Source: Henriciella sp.
Lineage (GTDB): Bacteria; Pseudomonadota; Alphaproteobacteria; Caulobacterales; Hyphomonadaceae
Reading direction: 5' to 3'
Assembly: GCA_013213825.1 (NCBI GenBank)
Contig: JABSQA010000024.1
Span: forward strand, 1-33,158
Length of the DNA: 33,158 nt
How positions within the stretch are numbered: the stretch's first letter is position 1; each line of letters begins with the position of its first letter. The notes beneath the pieces are model-generated. The model worked only from the letters and a program-made list of their open reading frames with translations. It was not told the origin of the DNA and ran no database searches. A program made the position numbers and the translations under genes. Positions 14,039-22,978 of the stretch are shown here, in pieces.

Positions 14039-15064
14039 ATGCGTTTCTTAAAAGCTCTGTTCGCCCTTATTCTCATCGTTTCTATTCTTTCGGCTGCGGC
14101 TGCCGCCTATGGTTGGTTCTGGTTGCAGAACGAGGTCGCCAAATCTGGGCCAATGGCTCAAGAAACTGAGTTTACGGTTGAGCGGGGCGAAGGCTTTGCG
14201 AGCATTGCCGATCGCCTTCAGTTAGAAGGATTGATCCCGGATAAGCGTGTTCTGCGTTTGCATGCCAGAATTGAGGGCGTAGAGAGCGCGATTAAGGCTG
14301 GCTCTTACATCGTCCCCGCCCGCGCCAGTGTCAGTGAAGTCCTAACGCAATTGGTCGAAGGCGATGTGGTTCAATTCCGTCTGACCATCCCGGAAGGACT
14401 CACCACCGCTCAAATCTTACGACGCGTCGAAGCTGCAGAACAACTCAATGGCGATATGCCGGAGCGGGAGTTTGAAGAAGGCGTACTTTTGCCTGACACG
14501 TATGCCTTTGGCGCTGGTACCACACGCACGCAGTTCATAGAGCGCATGGAAGTCGCGCAGGATGCTCTGCTCGAACAGCTTTGGGATTCCCGCCAAACCG
14601 ATTTGCCGATCAATACCCCTTATGAAGCGGTCATCTTGGCGTCCGTGGTTGAGAAGGAAACCGCAAGCGCGGATGAGCGTCCACTCGTCGCCGGACTCTT
14701 TGTCGGTCGTCTAAAGAAAGGGATGCGCCTGGAGAGTGATCCAACCATCATTTATGGCGTTTCTCGTGGCGAGCCTTTGTATAATAATCAGGGGCAACGC
14801 CGGACTTTGTACAGATCCGAAATTCGACGTGCCACCGATTGGAACACGTACCAGATGGATGGATTACCCAAGACGCCGATTTGTAATCCGGGCCGCGATG
14901 CGATTGCGGCCGTCTTAAATCCACCCGAGACAGATTATGTCTTCTTCGTCGCGGACGGGAAGGGTGGACATCTGTTCGCTGAGACTTATGCCGAGCATGA
15001 ACGCAATGTCGCGGCTTACCGAGCCTATGAGCGCGGAGAGATTGCCCGCGAACGGGAGAATTAA
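14039..15064 (+). CDS. mltG: Endolytic murein transglycosylase MltG
   Basis: A 341-residue inner membrane protein with one N-terminal anchor (about 5-28) and a periplasmic catalytic domain of the YceG family. It cleaves nascent glycan strands and is thought to set their length near the synthesis machinery. The catalytic Glu is probably Glu205 in Ala-Ser-Val-Val-Glu-Lys-Glu-Thr-Ala. The following Leu-Glu-Ser-Asp-Pro-Thr-Ile-Ile-Tyr-Gly and Tyr-Asn-Thr-Tyr-like (Trp-Asn-Thr-Tyr) segments are typical, with a conserved Pro-Ile-Cys-Asn-Pro-Gly. A LysM-like region lies around 45-110. Its stop (TAA) overlaps the ATG of yicC by one base. Located after fabF, as in many alphaproteobacteria. Confidence 0.95.
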   Translation: MRFLKALFALILIVSILSAAAAAYGWFWLQNEVAKSGPMAQETEFTVERGEGFASIADRLQLEGLIPDKRVLRLHARIEGVESAIKAGSYIVPARASVSEVLTQLVEGDVVQFRLTIPEGLTTAQILRRVEAAEQLNGDMPEREFEEGVLLPDTYAFGAGTTRTQFIERMEVAQDALLEQLWDSRQTDLPINTPYEAVILASVVEKETASADERPLVAGLFVGRLKKGMRLESDPTIIYGVSRGEPLYNNQGQRRTLYRSEIRRATDWNTYQMDGLPKTPICNPGRDAIAAVLNPPETDYVFFVADGKGGHLFAETYAEHERNVAAYRAYERGEIAREREN

Positions 15065-15945
15065 TGGCACTTTCAGGGATGACCGGCTTTGCGCGGGTCA
15101 GTGGCGAAGCAGATTGGGGCAATTGGCACTGGGAGGCCCGCAGCGTAAATGGTCGCGGTTTGGACGTGCGGCTCAATATGCCGTCTGGTCTTGAATCCGT
15201 GGAGAAATCCGTTCGTAAATCTGTGAGCGAGACGTTTAAACGGGGAAATCTCCAAATTGCGCTCCGCATTGAGCTTGAAGGTGCAGATACCGTTTCGGTG
15301 AATGAGTCCGTGCTCAAGACTTTGCTCGAGGCTTATGAAAAAGCCGAGGGCGCTATGGCCACAGGCCCATCATTGGCGACCCTGATGGGAATCAAAGGTG
15401 TGGTTGAAGCCGACACGCTGTCTTTGCGCGATTTAGCCGAAGTGGAGGGCGCTGTTGACGCCTTGAGCCGGACGGGCGGTGAGGTGATCAAAGAGCTTTC
15501 CGTCGCGCGGTCGGCGGAAGGAGAGGCGCTAAACACGCTGCTGCTCGGACAATTGTCCGAAATGGACGCGCTCCGTAAGCAAGCGGTGGGATACGCAGAA
15601 GCACAAAAATCGGCCATCGCGGAGAAATACCGCCAGCGCATAGCTGAATTCGACACCGAGGGCCTGATTTCGGACGAACGTCTGGTGACCGAAATCGCTG
15701 TCATCGCGACCAAAGCGGATGTCACAGAGGAACTTGATCGATTGGAGGCCCATATTGAGCGGGGCCGGACTTTGCTTAGTTCCGCTGAAGCGGTCGGGCG
15801 CGATCTCGGCTTTCTTGCGCAGGAATTGAATCGCGAGGCAAATACACTCTGTTCAAAATCTGCGGCTTTGGATTTGACGAATACCGGACTCGCGCTCAAA
15901 AGCGTGGTTGATCAGTTCAAGGAGCAAGCTGCGAATGTCGAATAG
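15064..15945 (+). CDS. yicC: YicC/YloC family endoribonuclease
   Basis: A 293-residue protein of the YicC family, a newer class of bacterial endoribonuclease that in E. coli affects RNA decay, including the small RNA RyhB. The N-terminus has the signature Met-Thr-Gly-Phe-Ala-Arg (6-11) and Glu-Ala-Arg-Ser-Val-Asn-Gly-Arg-Gly-Leu-Asp (24-34). The C-terminal DUF1732 part contains Asp-Val-Thr-Glu-Glu-Leu-Asp-Arg-Leu-Glu-Ala-His and Gln-Glu-Leu-Asn-Arg-Glu-Ala-Asn-Thr. The middle is helical and rich in Ala and Glu. Start and stop are tightly coupled: ATG overlaps the mltG stop by one base, and its end overlaps gmk by 11 bases. This mltG-yicC-gmk order is common in alphaproteobacteria. Confidence 0.95.
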   Translation: MALSGMTGFARVSGEADWGNWHWEARSVNGRGLDVRLNMPSGLESVEKSVRKSVSETFKRGNLQIALRIELEGADTVSVNESVLKTLLEAYEKAEGAMATGPSLATLMGIKGVVEADTLSLRDLAEVEGAVDALSRTGGEVIKELSVARSAEGEALNTLLLGQLSEMDALRKQAVGYAEAQKSAIAEKYRQRIAEFDTEGLISDERLVTEIAVIATKADVTEELDRLEAHIERGRTLLSSAEAVGRDLGFLAQELNREANTLCSKSAALDLTNTGLALKSVVDQFKEQAANVE

Positions 15946-16579
15946 TTCGGATCATGATCCACGCCGCGGCTTAATGCTGGTCATTTCCAGCCCTTCTGGC
16001 GCCGGAAAAACCACGCTGGCGCGTAAGTTGATGAAAGAGTTTGACGATGTCGTGCTGTCCGTCTCGGCCACGACCCGGGAACCACGCCCGAACGAGATAG
16101 ATGGCATTGATTACCATTTTAAGTCAGAGCCTGATTTTCGTGACATGATTGCCAATCGCGCCTTTCTGGAATGGGCGAAAGTGTTCGATCGGTATTACGG
16201 CACCCCGCGTGCGGATACAGTGGCTCAACTCGAGGCGGGTAATGACGTCTTATTCGATGTCGATTGGCAAGGCGCAGACGCCCTGCATGACCAAATGCCG
16301 AATGATTGCGTTTCGGTCTTTGTCCTGCCGCCTAGCATTGAAGCCCTCGAACAACGCTTAGCTGCACGCGAAGGGTCGACGCCAGAAATGGTAGACCGCC
16401 GCATGCGTGATGCTCAGGCAGAAATTCTTCACTGGCGGCGCTATGACTATTGTATCGTCAATGATGATCTCGAAGAGGCTTATGGCAAGCTACGGCGTAT
16501 CCTATTGGTGGAACGGACCAAGCGCCTGCGCGAGCATAATTTGGAAGACCATGTGCGCCGTCTGCTGGGTGAGCTTTAG
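15935..16579 (+). CDS. gmk: Guanylate kinase
   Basis: A 214-residue enzyme that phosphorylates GMP to GDP with ATP. The P-loop is Ser-Gly-Ala-Gly-Lys-Thr (21-26). The GMP-binding region follows with Ser-Val-Ser-Ala-Thr-Thr-Arg-Glu-Pro-Arg-Pro and Gly-Ile-Asp-Tyr-His-Phe. Later come Phe-Leu-Glu-Trp-Ala, Tyr-Tyr-Gly-Thr-Pro and Asp-Val-Asp-Trp-Gln-Gly. The ATG at 15935 is inside the end of yicC, with AAGGAG 10 bases upstream; an in-frame ATG nine codons earlier adds sequence unlike the family. The stop codon dovetails with that of the opposing epimerase-like gene. Confidence 0.97.
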   Translation: MSNSSDHDPRRGLMLVISSPSGAGKTTLARKLMKEFDDVVLSVSATTREPRPNEIDGIDYHFKSEPDFRDMIANRAFLEWAKVFDRYYGTPRADTVAQLEAGNDVLFDVDWQGADALHDQMPNDCVSVFVLPPSIEALEQRLAAREGSTPEMVDRRMRDAQAEILHWRRYDYCIVNDDLEEAYGKLRRILLVERTKRLREHNLEDHVRRLLGEL

Positions 16580-17439
16580 TGATCTACGGACAGTGAGATT
16601 TTACCGCTGAGCGTTTCATCAAGGGCGAGCATACGAAACCCCGTCATGTCGGCTGGTCTTTCGTCATTTATCGCGTTCGGTGCGTGTGTAATCGGTTCAG
16701 CGCAGAAAAAATCTTCGCCCGGGGGGACGTAGACAGTTGCGAGCCCAAACATTGAGTCACTTTTGATGCGCACAGCATGCGTCGGCCAGAACAATTTTAT
16801 GTCGTTGGGATGAACTGAAAAGGTCGTATCGAGATTGAGCGCCTCTACGCGTCGCCGCGGTGAGAGATCGTCTTCAGGCGTGATCAAAGCCGCGCGATTG
16901 TCGCCGCTAATGTCATCGGGAGACCATTTGTGGGTGGTCGCGAGCATGAGCTCAGCGTCTTCGCGCCAGAAATAGGGATGCCATCCAAAGCCAGCGGGCA
17001 TAGAAGTCTCTGAGGCATTGGTCAGCGACAGCGTGACGTCCAAGCCGTCTTCCCTTAGATCGAATGTCTGTCTTGCGACATAGTCCCAAGGCCATGCATC
17101 GGCTTTGTGTCGGTACACTAGTGTCGCTGCCGACTCGGATTGAGATTCAATTTGCCATGGTGCGCGCCAGCCATGTCCATGAATCGCATGCGGCTCAGGA
17201 GGCAGATTTGCTGGCAATTCAAAACGCTGCCCATCGATGAAGAAAACCCCATTATGGATACGCCCAACAAACGGCACCATTGGAAACGCGGCATAATCCC
17301 TCGCATCGAATGCCGGACCAGATCGGCAAGGTGCGGGGCGTAAAATGTCTAAATCGCGATGACGAAGGGCGCTCACACACCCGCCCGCCATGGGATCGAG
17401 TTCCAGATACATGTCTCCGTGAGAAAGTGCTAGGCGCAC
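16576..17439 (-). CDS. Aldose 1-epimerase family protein (GalM-like)
   Basis: A 287-residue protein of the galactose mutarotase superfamily, which interconverts alpha and beta anomers of sugars. Recognisable residues are Arg60 in Phe-Val-Gly-Arg-Ile, His87/His89 in the His-Gly-His-Gly-Trp segment, His154 in Gly-Trp-His-Pro-Tyr-Phe, and Glu248 in Cys-Ala-Glu-Pro, the probable catalytic base. The first codon is GTG (17439). It overlaps the end of rsmA by 10 bases and has GGGAGG 7 bases upstream, which favours it over an ATG nine codons later. It ends in a stop that overlaps gmk by four bases. The natural sugar is unknown; it could also act on a sugar phosphate. Confidence 0.87.
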   Translation of the reverse strand: MRLALSHGDMYLELDPMAGGCVSALRHRDLDILRPAPCRSGPAFDARDYAAFPMVPFVGRIHNGVFFIDGQRFELPANLPPEPHAIHGHGWRAPWQIESQSESAATLVYRHKADAWPWDYVARQTFDLREDGLDVTLSLTNASETSMPAGFGWHPYFWREDAELMLATTHKWSPDDISGDNRAALITPEDDLSPRRRVEALNLDTTFSVHPNDIKLFWPTHAVRIKSDSMFGLATVYVPPGEDFFCAEPITHAPNAINDERPADMTGFRMLALDETLSGKISLSVDH

Positions 17440-18275
17440 TGACGGGCCTCCCCAAACTGTCGCGCGAGTGCTCGAAACTGAATTTGCGTGAGCGTTTCAG
17501 CGCGTGCTGTTGGGTCTATGTCGCATGATTCCAACCACTCTACAGGGTCTAGGTGTACCGTTTTTGCCAAGGCCTTCAGCGCTGCGCGCAGCATTTTTCG
17601 TCTTTGGCCGAATGCGGCGGTTGTGACTTTTTCCAGACTTTCCAGATCATCAAATCTCTCCTGCTCTGAAAGCGGACGAAACACGGCGACGGCACTATCG
17701 ACTTTCGGTGGGGGACGAAACGCGCCGGGGGGCAAGGTAAAGGCAATTGCCGCGTCACAGACGGCGGCCGTGAGCACGGCTAAGCGGCCATAATGGTTGT
17801 CTCCCGGCCGGGCGCAGGTGCGCTCTGCGACTTCCTTTTGAAACATCAACGCCATTTCACCGCGCCAAGCCCCGGCTTTGAGCCACTGAATGAAAAGCGG
17901 AGTGCCGACATTGTAGGGTAGATTGGCAATGATCATGACCGGATCTGTGGCATTCTGAACCATCGGAAGTTCTCGCCAAGACACTTTGCGTGCATCGGAC
18001 TGCAGAACGCTTAGTCGACCTGCTTCAGCCTCAGGCCATGCCTCTAACGCACTGGCAAAACGTGGATCGGCTTCCACAATGGTGAGCGCTTTCGCACCAT
18101 GATCTAAAATAGCGCGGGTCAGCCCGCCTGGCCCGGGGCCTACTTCAATGACGTGCCGTCCTTGCACGGGCCCAGCCGCTAAGGCCGTCCTGTTCAAAAT
18201 GTCAGGGTCGAATAAAAAGTGCTGGCCCAAAGCCTTCCGCGCCGGCGCTTGTGTGAGATCTGGGCGATTAGACAT
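17430..18275 (-). CDS. rsmA: 16S rRNA dimethyladenosine transferase RsmA (KsgA)
   Basis: A 281-residue methyltransferase that dimethylates two adjacent adenines in helix 45 of 16S rRNA (A1518/A1519 in E. coli) late in 30S assembly. Family motifs are Leu-Gly-Gln-His-Phe-Leu (16-21), the SAM loop Glu-Val-Gly-Pro-Gly-Pro-Gly-Gly-Leu-Thr (44-53) and the catalytic Asn-Leu-Pro-Tyr-Asn (118-122). The ATG at 18275 overlaps the pdxA stop by eight bases and gives the usual N-terminus. ATGs at 18290 and farther up are possible but run into pdxA and add unusual residues. pdxA-rsmA coupling is standard. Confidence 0.96.
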   Translation of the reverse strand: MSNRPDLTQAPARKALGQHFLFDPDILNRTALAAGPVQGRHVIEVGPGPGGLTRAILDHGAKALTIVEADPRFASALEAWPEAEAGRLSVLQSDARKVSWRELPMVQNATDPVMIIANLPYNVGTPLFIQWLKAGAWRGEMALMFQKEVAERTCARPGDNHYGRLAVLTAAVCDAAIAFTLPPGAFRPPPKVDSAVAVFRPLSEQERFDDLESLEKVTTAAFGQRRKMLRAALKALAKTVHLDPVEWLESCDIDPTARAETLTQIQFRALARQFGEARQCA

Positions 18276-19278
18276 GGGTTTTGTCTTCATGACCTGCGAA
18301 TTCGGCTGCCAGAGCCAGAGCGGCTCGCAAACTATCATCCCTGCAAGACCGGGATGCCGCGGCTTCATAAGCCGTCCCATGATCCGGACTGGTGCGAATG
18401 ATTGGCAGGCCCAGCGTCGTGTTTACGCCGCCCCACATATCAAGTGTTTTGACAGGTATAAGCCCTTGGTCATGCGTCATCGCGATGATGGCATCGAATT
18501 GACCTTGCAGTGCTTCGTGGAACACTGTGTCAGCCGGGCGCGCATCTGAGATATCAACGCCTTTAGCGCGCAGTTGGGCCGCGACGGGGTTGATCAAGTC
18601 TTGTTCCTCGGAGCCGATGGTCCCGTTTTCTCCGGCATGCGGGTTCAGTCCTGTGAAAGCGAGTTTCGGGTCGGAGATGCCCATTCTTTGCTTCAAAGCT
18701 GAATGCGTAATCATCGCCGTTTCAGACAAGCCGTTCGGTGTAAGGTGATCCAAAACCTGCAATAATGGGACGTGAATCGTGGCCAACGCCACGCGCAAGC
18801 CGCCACCGACGAGCATCATAACGGGCATGGGGGCAGGGTTGCCCTTTTCTCCGCAAAGACTGGCGATGAACTCGGTATGCCCAGGGAAGGAGAAGCCGCT
18901 CTCATACAAAACGGCTTTTGAAATAGGGTTGGTGATCATGCCTGCCGCATCACCGTTTAGACAGTGTCTGCAAGCGGATTCTATGCTCGCAATTATTGTC
19001 GGTGCAAAAGCTGGATCGGGTTTTCCGACGACTAAGGACTCGAAATTCGGTAGCTCTATCGGAAAAACAGGCAGGGCATCTGCGAAGGCATTTTGTGCAT
19101 CAGAGGCCGTTTGAACGGGAGCCACCGGCGCATAATCCGAATATAGTCGCGGATCACCGATCACATAAAAAGGATGGGTATCGTGTTGGCGTGTTCGCCA
19201 GGTGCTGACTGTAATCTGAGGTCCACACCCTGCGGGGTCCCCCATGGTGAGGGCGAGGGGAGCGATTTCGCGCGTCAC
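18268..19278 (-). CDS. pdxA: 4-hydroxythreonine-4-phosphate dehydrogenase PdxA
   Basis: A 336-residue enzyme of pyridoxal 5'-phosphate synthesis. It oxidises 4-phosphohydroxy-L-threonine with NAD, and the product decarboxylates to the substrate of PdxJ. The N-terminal Thr-Met-Gly-Asp-Pro-Ala-Gly (11-17) is typical, although the next residues are Cys-Gly-Pro-Gln rather than the usual Ile-Gly-Pro-Glu. Metal ligands are likely His134 (Gly-His-Thr-Glu-Phe), His214 (Leu-Asn-Pro-His-Ala-Gly-Glu) and a later His in Met-Thr-His-Asp-Gln-Gly. The Asn-Pro-Ile-Ser-Lys segment (117-121) is present. The first codon is GTG, 6 bases after surA, without a strong SD. The order surA-pdxA-rsmA is conserved in proteobacteria. 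Confidence 0.95.
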   Translation of the reverse strand: MTREIAPLALTMGDPAGCGPQITVSTWRTRQHDTHPFYVIGDPRLYSDYAPVAPVQTASDAQNAFADALPVFPIELPNFESLVVGKPDPAFAPTIIASIESACRHCLNGDAAGMITNPISKAVLYESGFSFPGHTEFIASLCGEKGNPAPMPVMMLVGGGLRVALATIHVPLLQVLDHLTPNGLSETAMITHSALKQRMGISDPKLAFTGLNPHAGENGTIGSEEQDLINPVAAQLRAKGVDISDARPADTVFHEALQGQFDAIIAMTHDQGLIPVKTLDMWGGVNTTLGLPIIRTSPDHGTAYEAAASRSCRDDSLRAALALAAEFAGHEDKTHV

Positions 19279-19284
19279 AGAATT

Positions 19285-20535
19285 TTATTGGCGACGAATA
19301 ATCGTCGCTTCCCGACGAAGGTTGCGCAAGCTACGCTCAGAAATCATGCCGAGCTGTTCGCTGTATAACCGATCTTCGACTTGATCACGATTTGGGACCG
19401 CAGCGACATCAGACTTGCGATCACACACGAACATCACGGCCAAAGTACCAGATTGTGCAAATATATCAGTATGTTGCCCGACCTCTGTATCCATCACCAT
19501 GGATTTTCCTTCTGGCCCAAGATCCTCGACATTTAAGTCTTCCAATGCGATCGCACGCAAATTGTCGTCGGCGTCCGCAACGGTTTCGATTTCCGAACAG
19601 TCACCAATCTGTTCCAGAGCGGCTTTCAAGTTCTCTTCAGAGGCATCATTTACGGATACGCGGGTCACATCAACCAAAGTAGAAGATTGCGACGGGTCAC
19701 GCTTTGCGCGCAAATTGATGATGTAAATCCCGTCTTCGACCTCAATCGGATCGGTAATCCCAGGTCCATCCATGCTTTGCAGAGCCAATTTGCGCTCATC
19801 GTCAAAGTCTTCTTCGACAATCCAGCCCATATCACCGCCCGTTGCGGCCGTTGGCGCCATCGAGAAACGTTGCGCCGCGATTTGGAATTGGGCGCCAGCC
19901 CGCAATTGATCGACGATAGATCTCGCGGCAGGCAGGGCTTCTGCTTTGTCTTCAGCCAGTGGCGCATAGATAAAGATCTCCGAGACGAGATATTGTTCTT
20001 TTTGAGCATCGGCTTCGAGCCGCTTCAATTGTTCATTGATCTGATTGTCAGAAATTCGGATCCGAGACCCATATAATCCGCCCATAATTCGACGCCAAGC
20101 AATATCGGCCCGCGTCTGTTCTTCCAAACTGGTCGGGTTCACACCGGATTGGATGAGGCTCTGCATCAAAATATCTCTTGTGATCCCAGACTGTTGAGCC
20201 AAACGATTGATAGAGGCGGCGATATCGTCGTCAGAGACTTCGACCTCATATTCAGCGGCTTCCTGCAATTGCAGTTTCTCATCGATGAGCTGTTCAAGCG
20301 CTTGAGTCGTGATCTGCTGGATTTGCTCCTGAGACGGTTGCTGCCCGCCCAGGCTCAGCAGCAGTAAGCGAGCGCGCTGACGGACATCCGTAAAAGAAAT
20401 CGGGTCATCGTTTACGACCGCGATAATGCCTTCAATTTGTTCCGCTGAAGGCGGTGTAGACAATGCAGTTTGACCATGTGCCACACCGACCGCCGATAGC
20501 GCCATAATCGATGCTAAAGCCAATGAACGAACCAT
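19285..20535 (-). CDS. surA: Periplasmic chaperone / peptidylprolyl isomerase SurA
   Basis: A 416-residue exported protein. The signal peptide is a basic start, a hydrophobic core and a probable cleavage after Ala-His-Gly (19-21). The SurA N-terminal chaperone region begins Val-Val-Asn-Asp-Asp-Pro-Ile-Ser-Phe-Thr-Asp-Val and is helical to about residue 165. One parvulin (PpiC) domain lies at about 180-290, with Val-Ser-Glu-Ile-Phe and Gly-Gly-Asp-Met-Gly-Trp (233-238). Only one rotamase domain is recognisable, against two in E. coli SurA, as in many alphaproteobacteria. SurA escorts beta-barrel proteins such as LptD, its neighbour. The ATG at 20535 is favoured by AGGAG 6 bases upstream and by the signal peptide; an upstream extension lacks both. 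Confidence 0.95.
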   Translation of the reverse strand: MVRSLALASIMALSAVGVAHGQTALSTPPSAEQIEGIIAVVNDDPISFTDVRQRARLLLLSLGGQQPSQEQIQQITTQALEQLIDEKLQLQEAAEYEVEVSDDDIAASINRLAQQSGITRDILMQSLIQSGVNPTSLEEQTRADIAWRRIMGGLYGSRIRISDNQINEQLKRLEADAQKEQYLVSEIFIYAPLAEDKAEALPAARSIVDQLRAGAQFQIAAQRFSMAPTAATGGDMGWIVEEDFDDERKLALQSMDGPGITDPIEVEDGIYIINLRAKRDPSQSSTLVDVTRVSVNDASEENLKAALEQIGDCSEIETVADADDNLRAIALEDLNVEDLGPEGKSMVMDTEVGQHTDIFAQSGTLAVMFVCDRKSDVAAVPNRDQVEDRLYSEQLGMISERSLRNLRREATIIRRQ

Positions 20536-20644
20536 ACTAATCTCCTGCCGGTACTCTTCACCGAACCATATGCGAGCGGAACATAACGCCTGGTGAACAA
20601 TGCGCAACGGAGATGGCTGTAATGTGTCCAAGCATCAACTTTTA

Positions 20645-22858
20645 TCAGTCGACATTGTTAGAGCCAAAGCCGCCTAGTGTTTTGAGGGCAAACCGGAATT
20701 TTATTGAGTCTTCCGGGCCGATATCTCGGTCATTGGCTTCAGAGCGCTCAAACGAGATTTCAAACCGCGAACAATCATCCTCATAGGCAATGCCAAGTGA
20801 TTGGCGAATATCACGTGGTTCGCTGACACGGCCTGTACTGTTAGCTCGGCCAGAAATATCGCGGCTCAAACTGTAGAGGAAATAGTAATTGTCCGTGACT
20901 TTGAAGTCGGCCGCCACCGTCACGCCTTCATCGTTGAAGCTCGAGTCCGTGACATCTCCGGAGATATTGTAATACCTCATATCTCCGCGGAAGCGCCAGA
21001 AATTGGTTTTTACGCGCGCGTCTATTCGGTTCAAACCCAAATCTTCATCGTCCAAACGCACACGCGTTTCGACTGTTAATGGCTTGCCGAAATCAGCCGA
21101 CACACCAGCCACCCAGTCGGAAACGGTGCCATCCAAATTCGAACCGACATCGAAAATTGGGTCCGCGGTATCTCGCCAGCGGCGACCCCCGAGCGCAGAG
21201 ATGGACATGCCATTCTTCCAACGTGCGGAAACAGAAGCGCCGACAGAGGCCTTGCTACCTCCCTCATACGTATCGAAGCCAGAAGCTGCGTTGGCTTCAA
21301 AAAGAGAGGATTCGTCCAACTCGTAGAATAAGCTATCTTCGATCGGAATGTTGGGATCATTGGTTCCCGCGGTGCCATATGCCACCATGGCTTCAGGCTC
21401 GATCAAAATATCAACAATATTGCCAGGACGATAAAGCGGATATGAAATCCGCGTGCCCAAGGTCGCAGCCGTGCGAGAAATGGTCGACACGTCGGTACCG
21501 GTATTGTCGACTTGGTAATAGTCAAAGCGACCATCAGCGAATGGCGCGAGCAAGATCCCGCCCGGTAAGACGCGCGAGGTCGACCAATCAGCACCGGCGG
21601 AGGCACGATAGCTATCCACGCCAATTTCGCGCTCCAAAATGGCTGTCGATCCGGAAATGGCGAGGGTGCCATAGTCGCCATACTCGAATAAACGTTCGCC
21701 AAACATCAATGGCAGAGCACGGGGCAAGCGCGCGTCAGTATCATTCTCGCGATTGGTTTCGAAGGTCAAAAGCGAAGTGTCAAAATACCAGTCCTGGCTT
21801 TGCGCCTGCGTGTATAATTGATTGAGCAAATAGCGAGGTTGCCCGGCATAGAGCCCGCGATCATTGTTTTCGCCAGAAATATCGTAGCGCCGCGTGTAAA
21901 GGTCATCACTGACCTGCTCGACCGCAAAGCCCCAATTCCAACCTGGCCGGATCGCGAATTCTCCTTCCGCGAATAGGTGCCCCCGAAACTCGCTTTCGCT
22001 ATCCTCTAAACGCTCACCATCAGAATTGAACTCAGCCTCTTGTGTGAAGCTTGTATTTACGGTCACCGCACCCGACCAGAATCGTTTGCGGTAGTGCAAT
22101 TCTAGAAGCGGATTCACATTCGCCATGACTTTTGGCGATATGGTCAATTCTTGATAGGGAGAGATCGCCCAGTAATAGGGTTGTTGATAGAAGACGCCGA
22201 GTTTCGATGAGGTTCCAAAATCAGGGGCCAATAGACCAGACCGGCGCTCAGAACTTGGATCTGGATGCGCAAAATAGGGCAGATAAACCACCGGTACGCC
22301 AGCAACTTCTAGCACGGCGTCCCGGTAGGACATCATTTGAGTTTCTTGGTTCAGAACCGCTCGTCGGGCTCTTAACGACCATGTCGGCGTATCGTCTTCG
22401 TCGCAAAGCTCACAAGAGGTGTAAACAATCTTGTCGAGCGCATTATAGCCGCTTGAAGACCGCACAGCGGACTCGGCCACGGCGAGGCCATCATTATCAA
22501 TACGGGTGGAAAACCCAACGGCATATCCGTCAATGAGATTAGGATCCGTTTCGACTTCGTCAGCGTAACTCTCGGTCCCATCAATATCGATAATGACAAC
22601 ATTTCCGGTAGCGCGCACACGATCTGTGTTTCGATTATACGTTAGTCGATCCGCACGTAGAATTCGGCCATCATATTTGGCTTCGACATTGCCTTCCGCG
22701 GTGACTGTGTTTTCGAGTTCGTTGACGAAAATATTGTCAGCATCGAGCACCACTGATGGTTCTTCAGATTCCGTTTCAATGACGGGCTCTTGAGCCGAGG
22801 CAAATTCGGAGTGCGCAAAGCTGGCAGCAAATAGCAATAACCAAGGCCACTTTTGCAT
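20645..22858 (-). CDS. lptD: LPS-assembly outer membrane protein LptD
   Basis: A 737-residue protein that inserts lipopolysaccharide into the outer leaflet of the outer membrane together with LptE. The signal peptide ends at Ala-Ser-Ala (20-22). Residues about 37-130 form the OstA/beta-jellyroll domain, with repeated Ala-Glu-Gly-Asn-Val and Ala-Thr-Gly-Asn-Val. A 26-strand barrel-like alternation fills the rest. A CxxC pair (Cys149, Cys152) sits at the end of the jellyroll and one more Cys near the C-terminus; E. coli uses four cysteines for activating disulphides. GGAG lies before the ATG. surA follows after 109 bases. lptE is not in view. Confidence 0.96.
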   Translation of the reverse strand: MQKWPWLLLFAASFAHSEFASAQEPVIETESEEPSVVLDADNIFVNELENTVTAEGNVEAKYDGRILRADRLTYNRNTDRVRATGNVVIIDIDGTESYADEVETDPNLIDGYAVGFSTRIDNDGLAVAESAVRSSSGYNALDKIVYTSCELCDEDDTPTWSLRARRAVLNQETQMMSYRDAVLEVAGVPVVYLPYFAHPDPSSERRSGLLAPDFGTSSKLGVFYQQPYYWAISPYQELTISPKVMANVNPLLELHYRKRFWSGAVTVNTSFTQEAEFNSDGERLEDSESEFRGHLFAEGEFAIRPGWNWGFAVEQVSDDLYTRRYDISGENNDRGLYAGQPRYLLNQLYTQAQSQDWYFDTSLLTFETNRENDTDARLPRALPLMFGERLFEYGDYGTLAISGSTAILEREIGVDSYRASAGADWSTSRVLPGGILLAPFADGRFDYYQVDNTGTDVSTISRTAATLGTRISYPLYRPGNIVDILIEPEAMVAYGTAGTNDPNIPIEDSLFYELDESSLFEANAASGFDTYEGGSKASVGASVSARWKNGMSISALGGRRWRDTADPIFDVGSNLDGTVSDWVAGVSADFGKPLTVETRVRLDDEDLGLNRIDARVKTNFWRFRGDMRYYNISGDVTDSSFNDEGVTVAADFKVTDNYYFLYSLSRDISGRANSTGRVSEPRDIRQSLGIAYEDDCSRFEISFERSEANDRDIGPEDSIKFRFALKTLGGFGSNNVD

Positions 22859-22978
22859 TTAGCGACTCCAACACTCAAACTCTAGAATCGCTTAAGGTGT
22901 GGGCGTCGCAGCGTCCAGTGATCGGCGGCGAGAAACAGATTAAATAGCAGTGAGATGTAATATAATCGCTGCTCTCGA

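Noticed and set aside
15333-15899. Open frame of 188 codons on the minus strand inside yicC
   Set aside because: A Ser/Ala/Arg-rich shadow of yicC with no family resemblance; yicC is coupled to both neighbours.
21079-21825. Open frame of 248 codons on the plus strand inside lptD
   Set aside because: Antisense to the lptD barrel, very rich in Arg, Ser and Gln, with no recognisable domain or ribosome-binding site.
22863-22890. Two GANTC sites in the lptD leader as a CcrM-controlled switch
   Set aside because: GANTC is frequent enough by chance, and nothing else, such as a CtrA box, supports cell-cycle control here.
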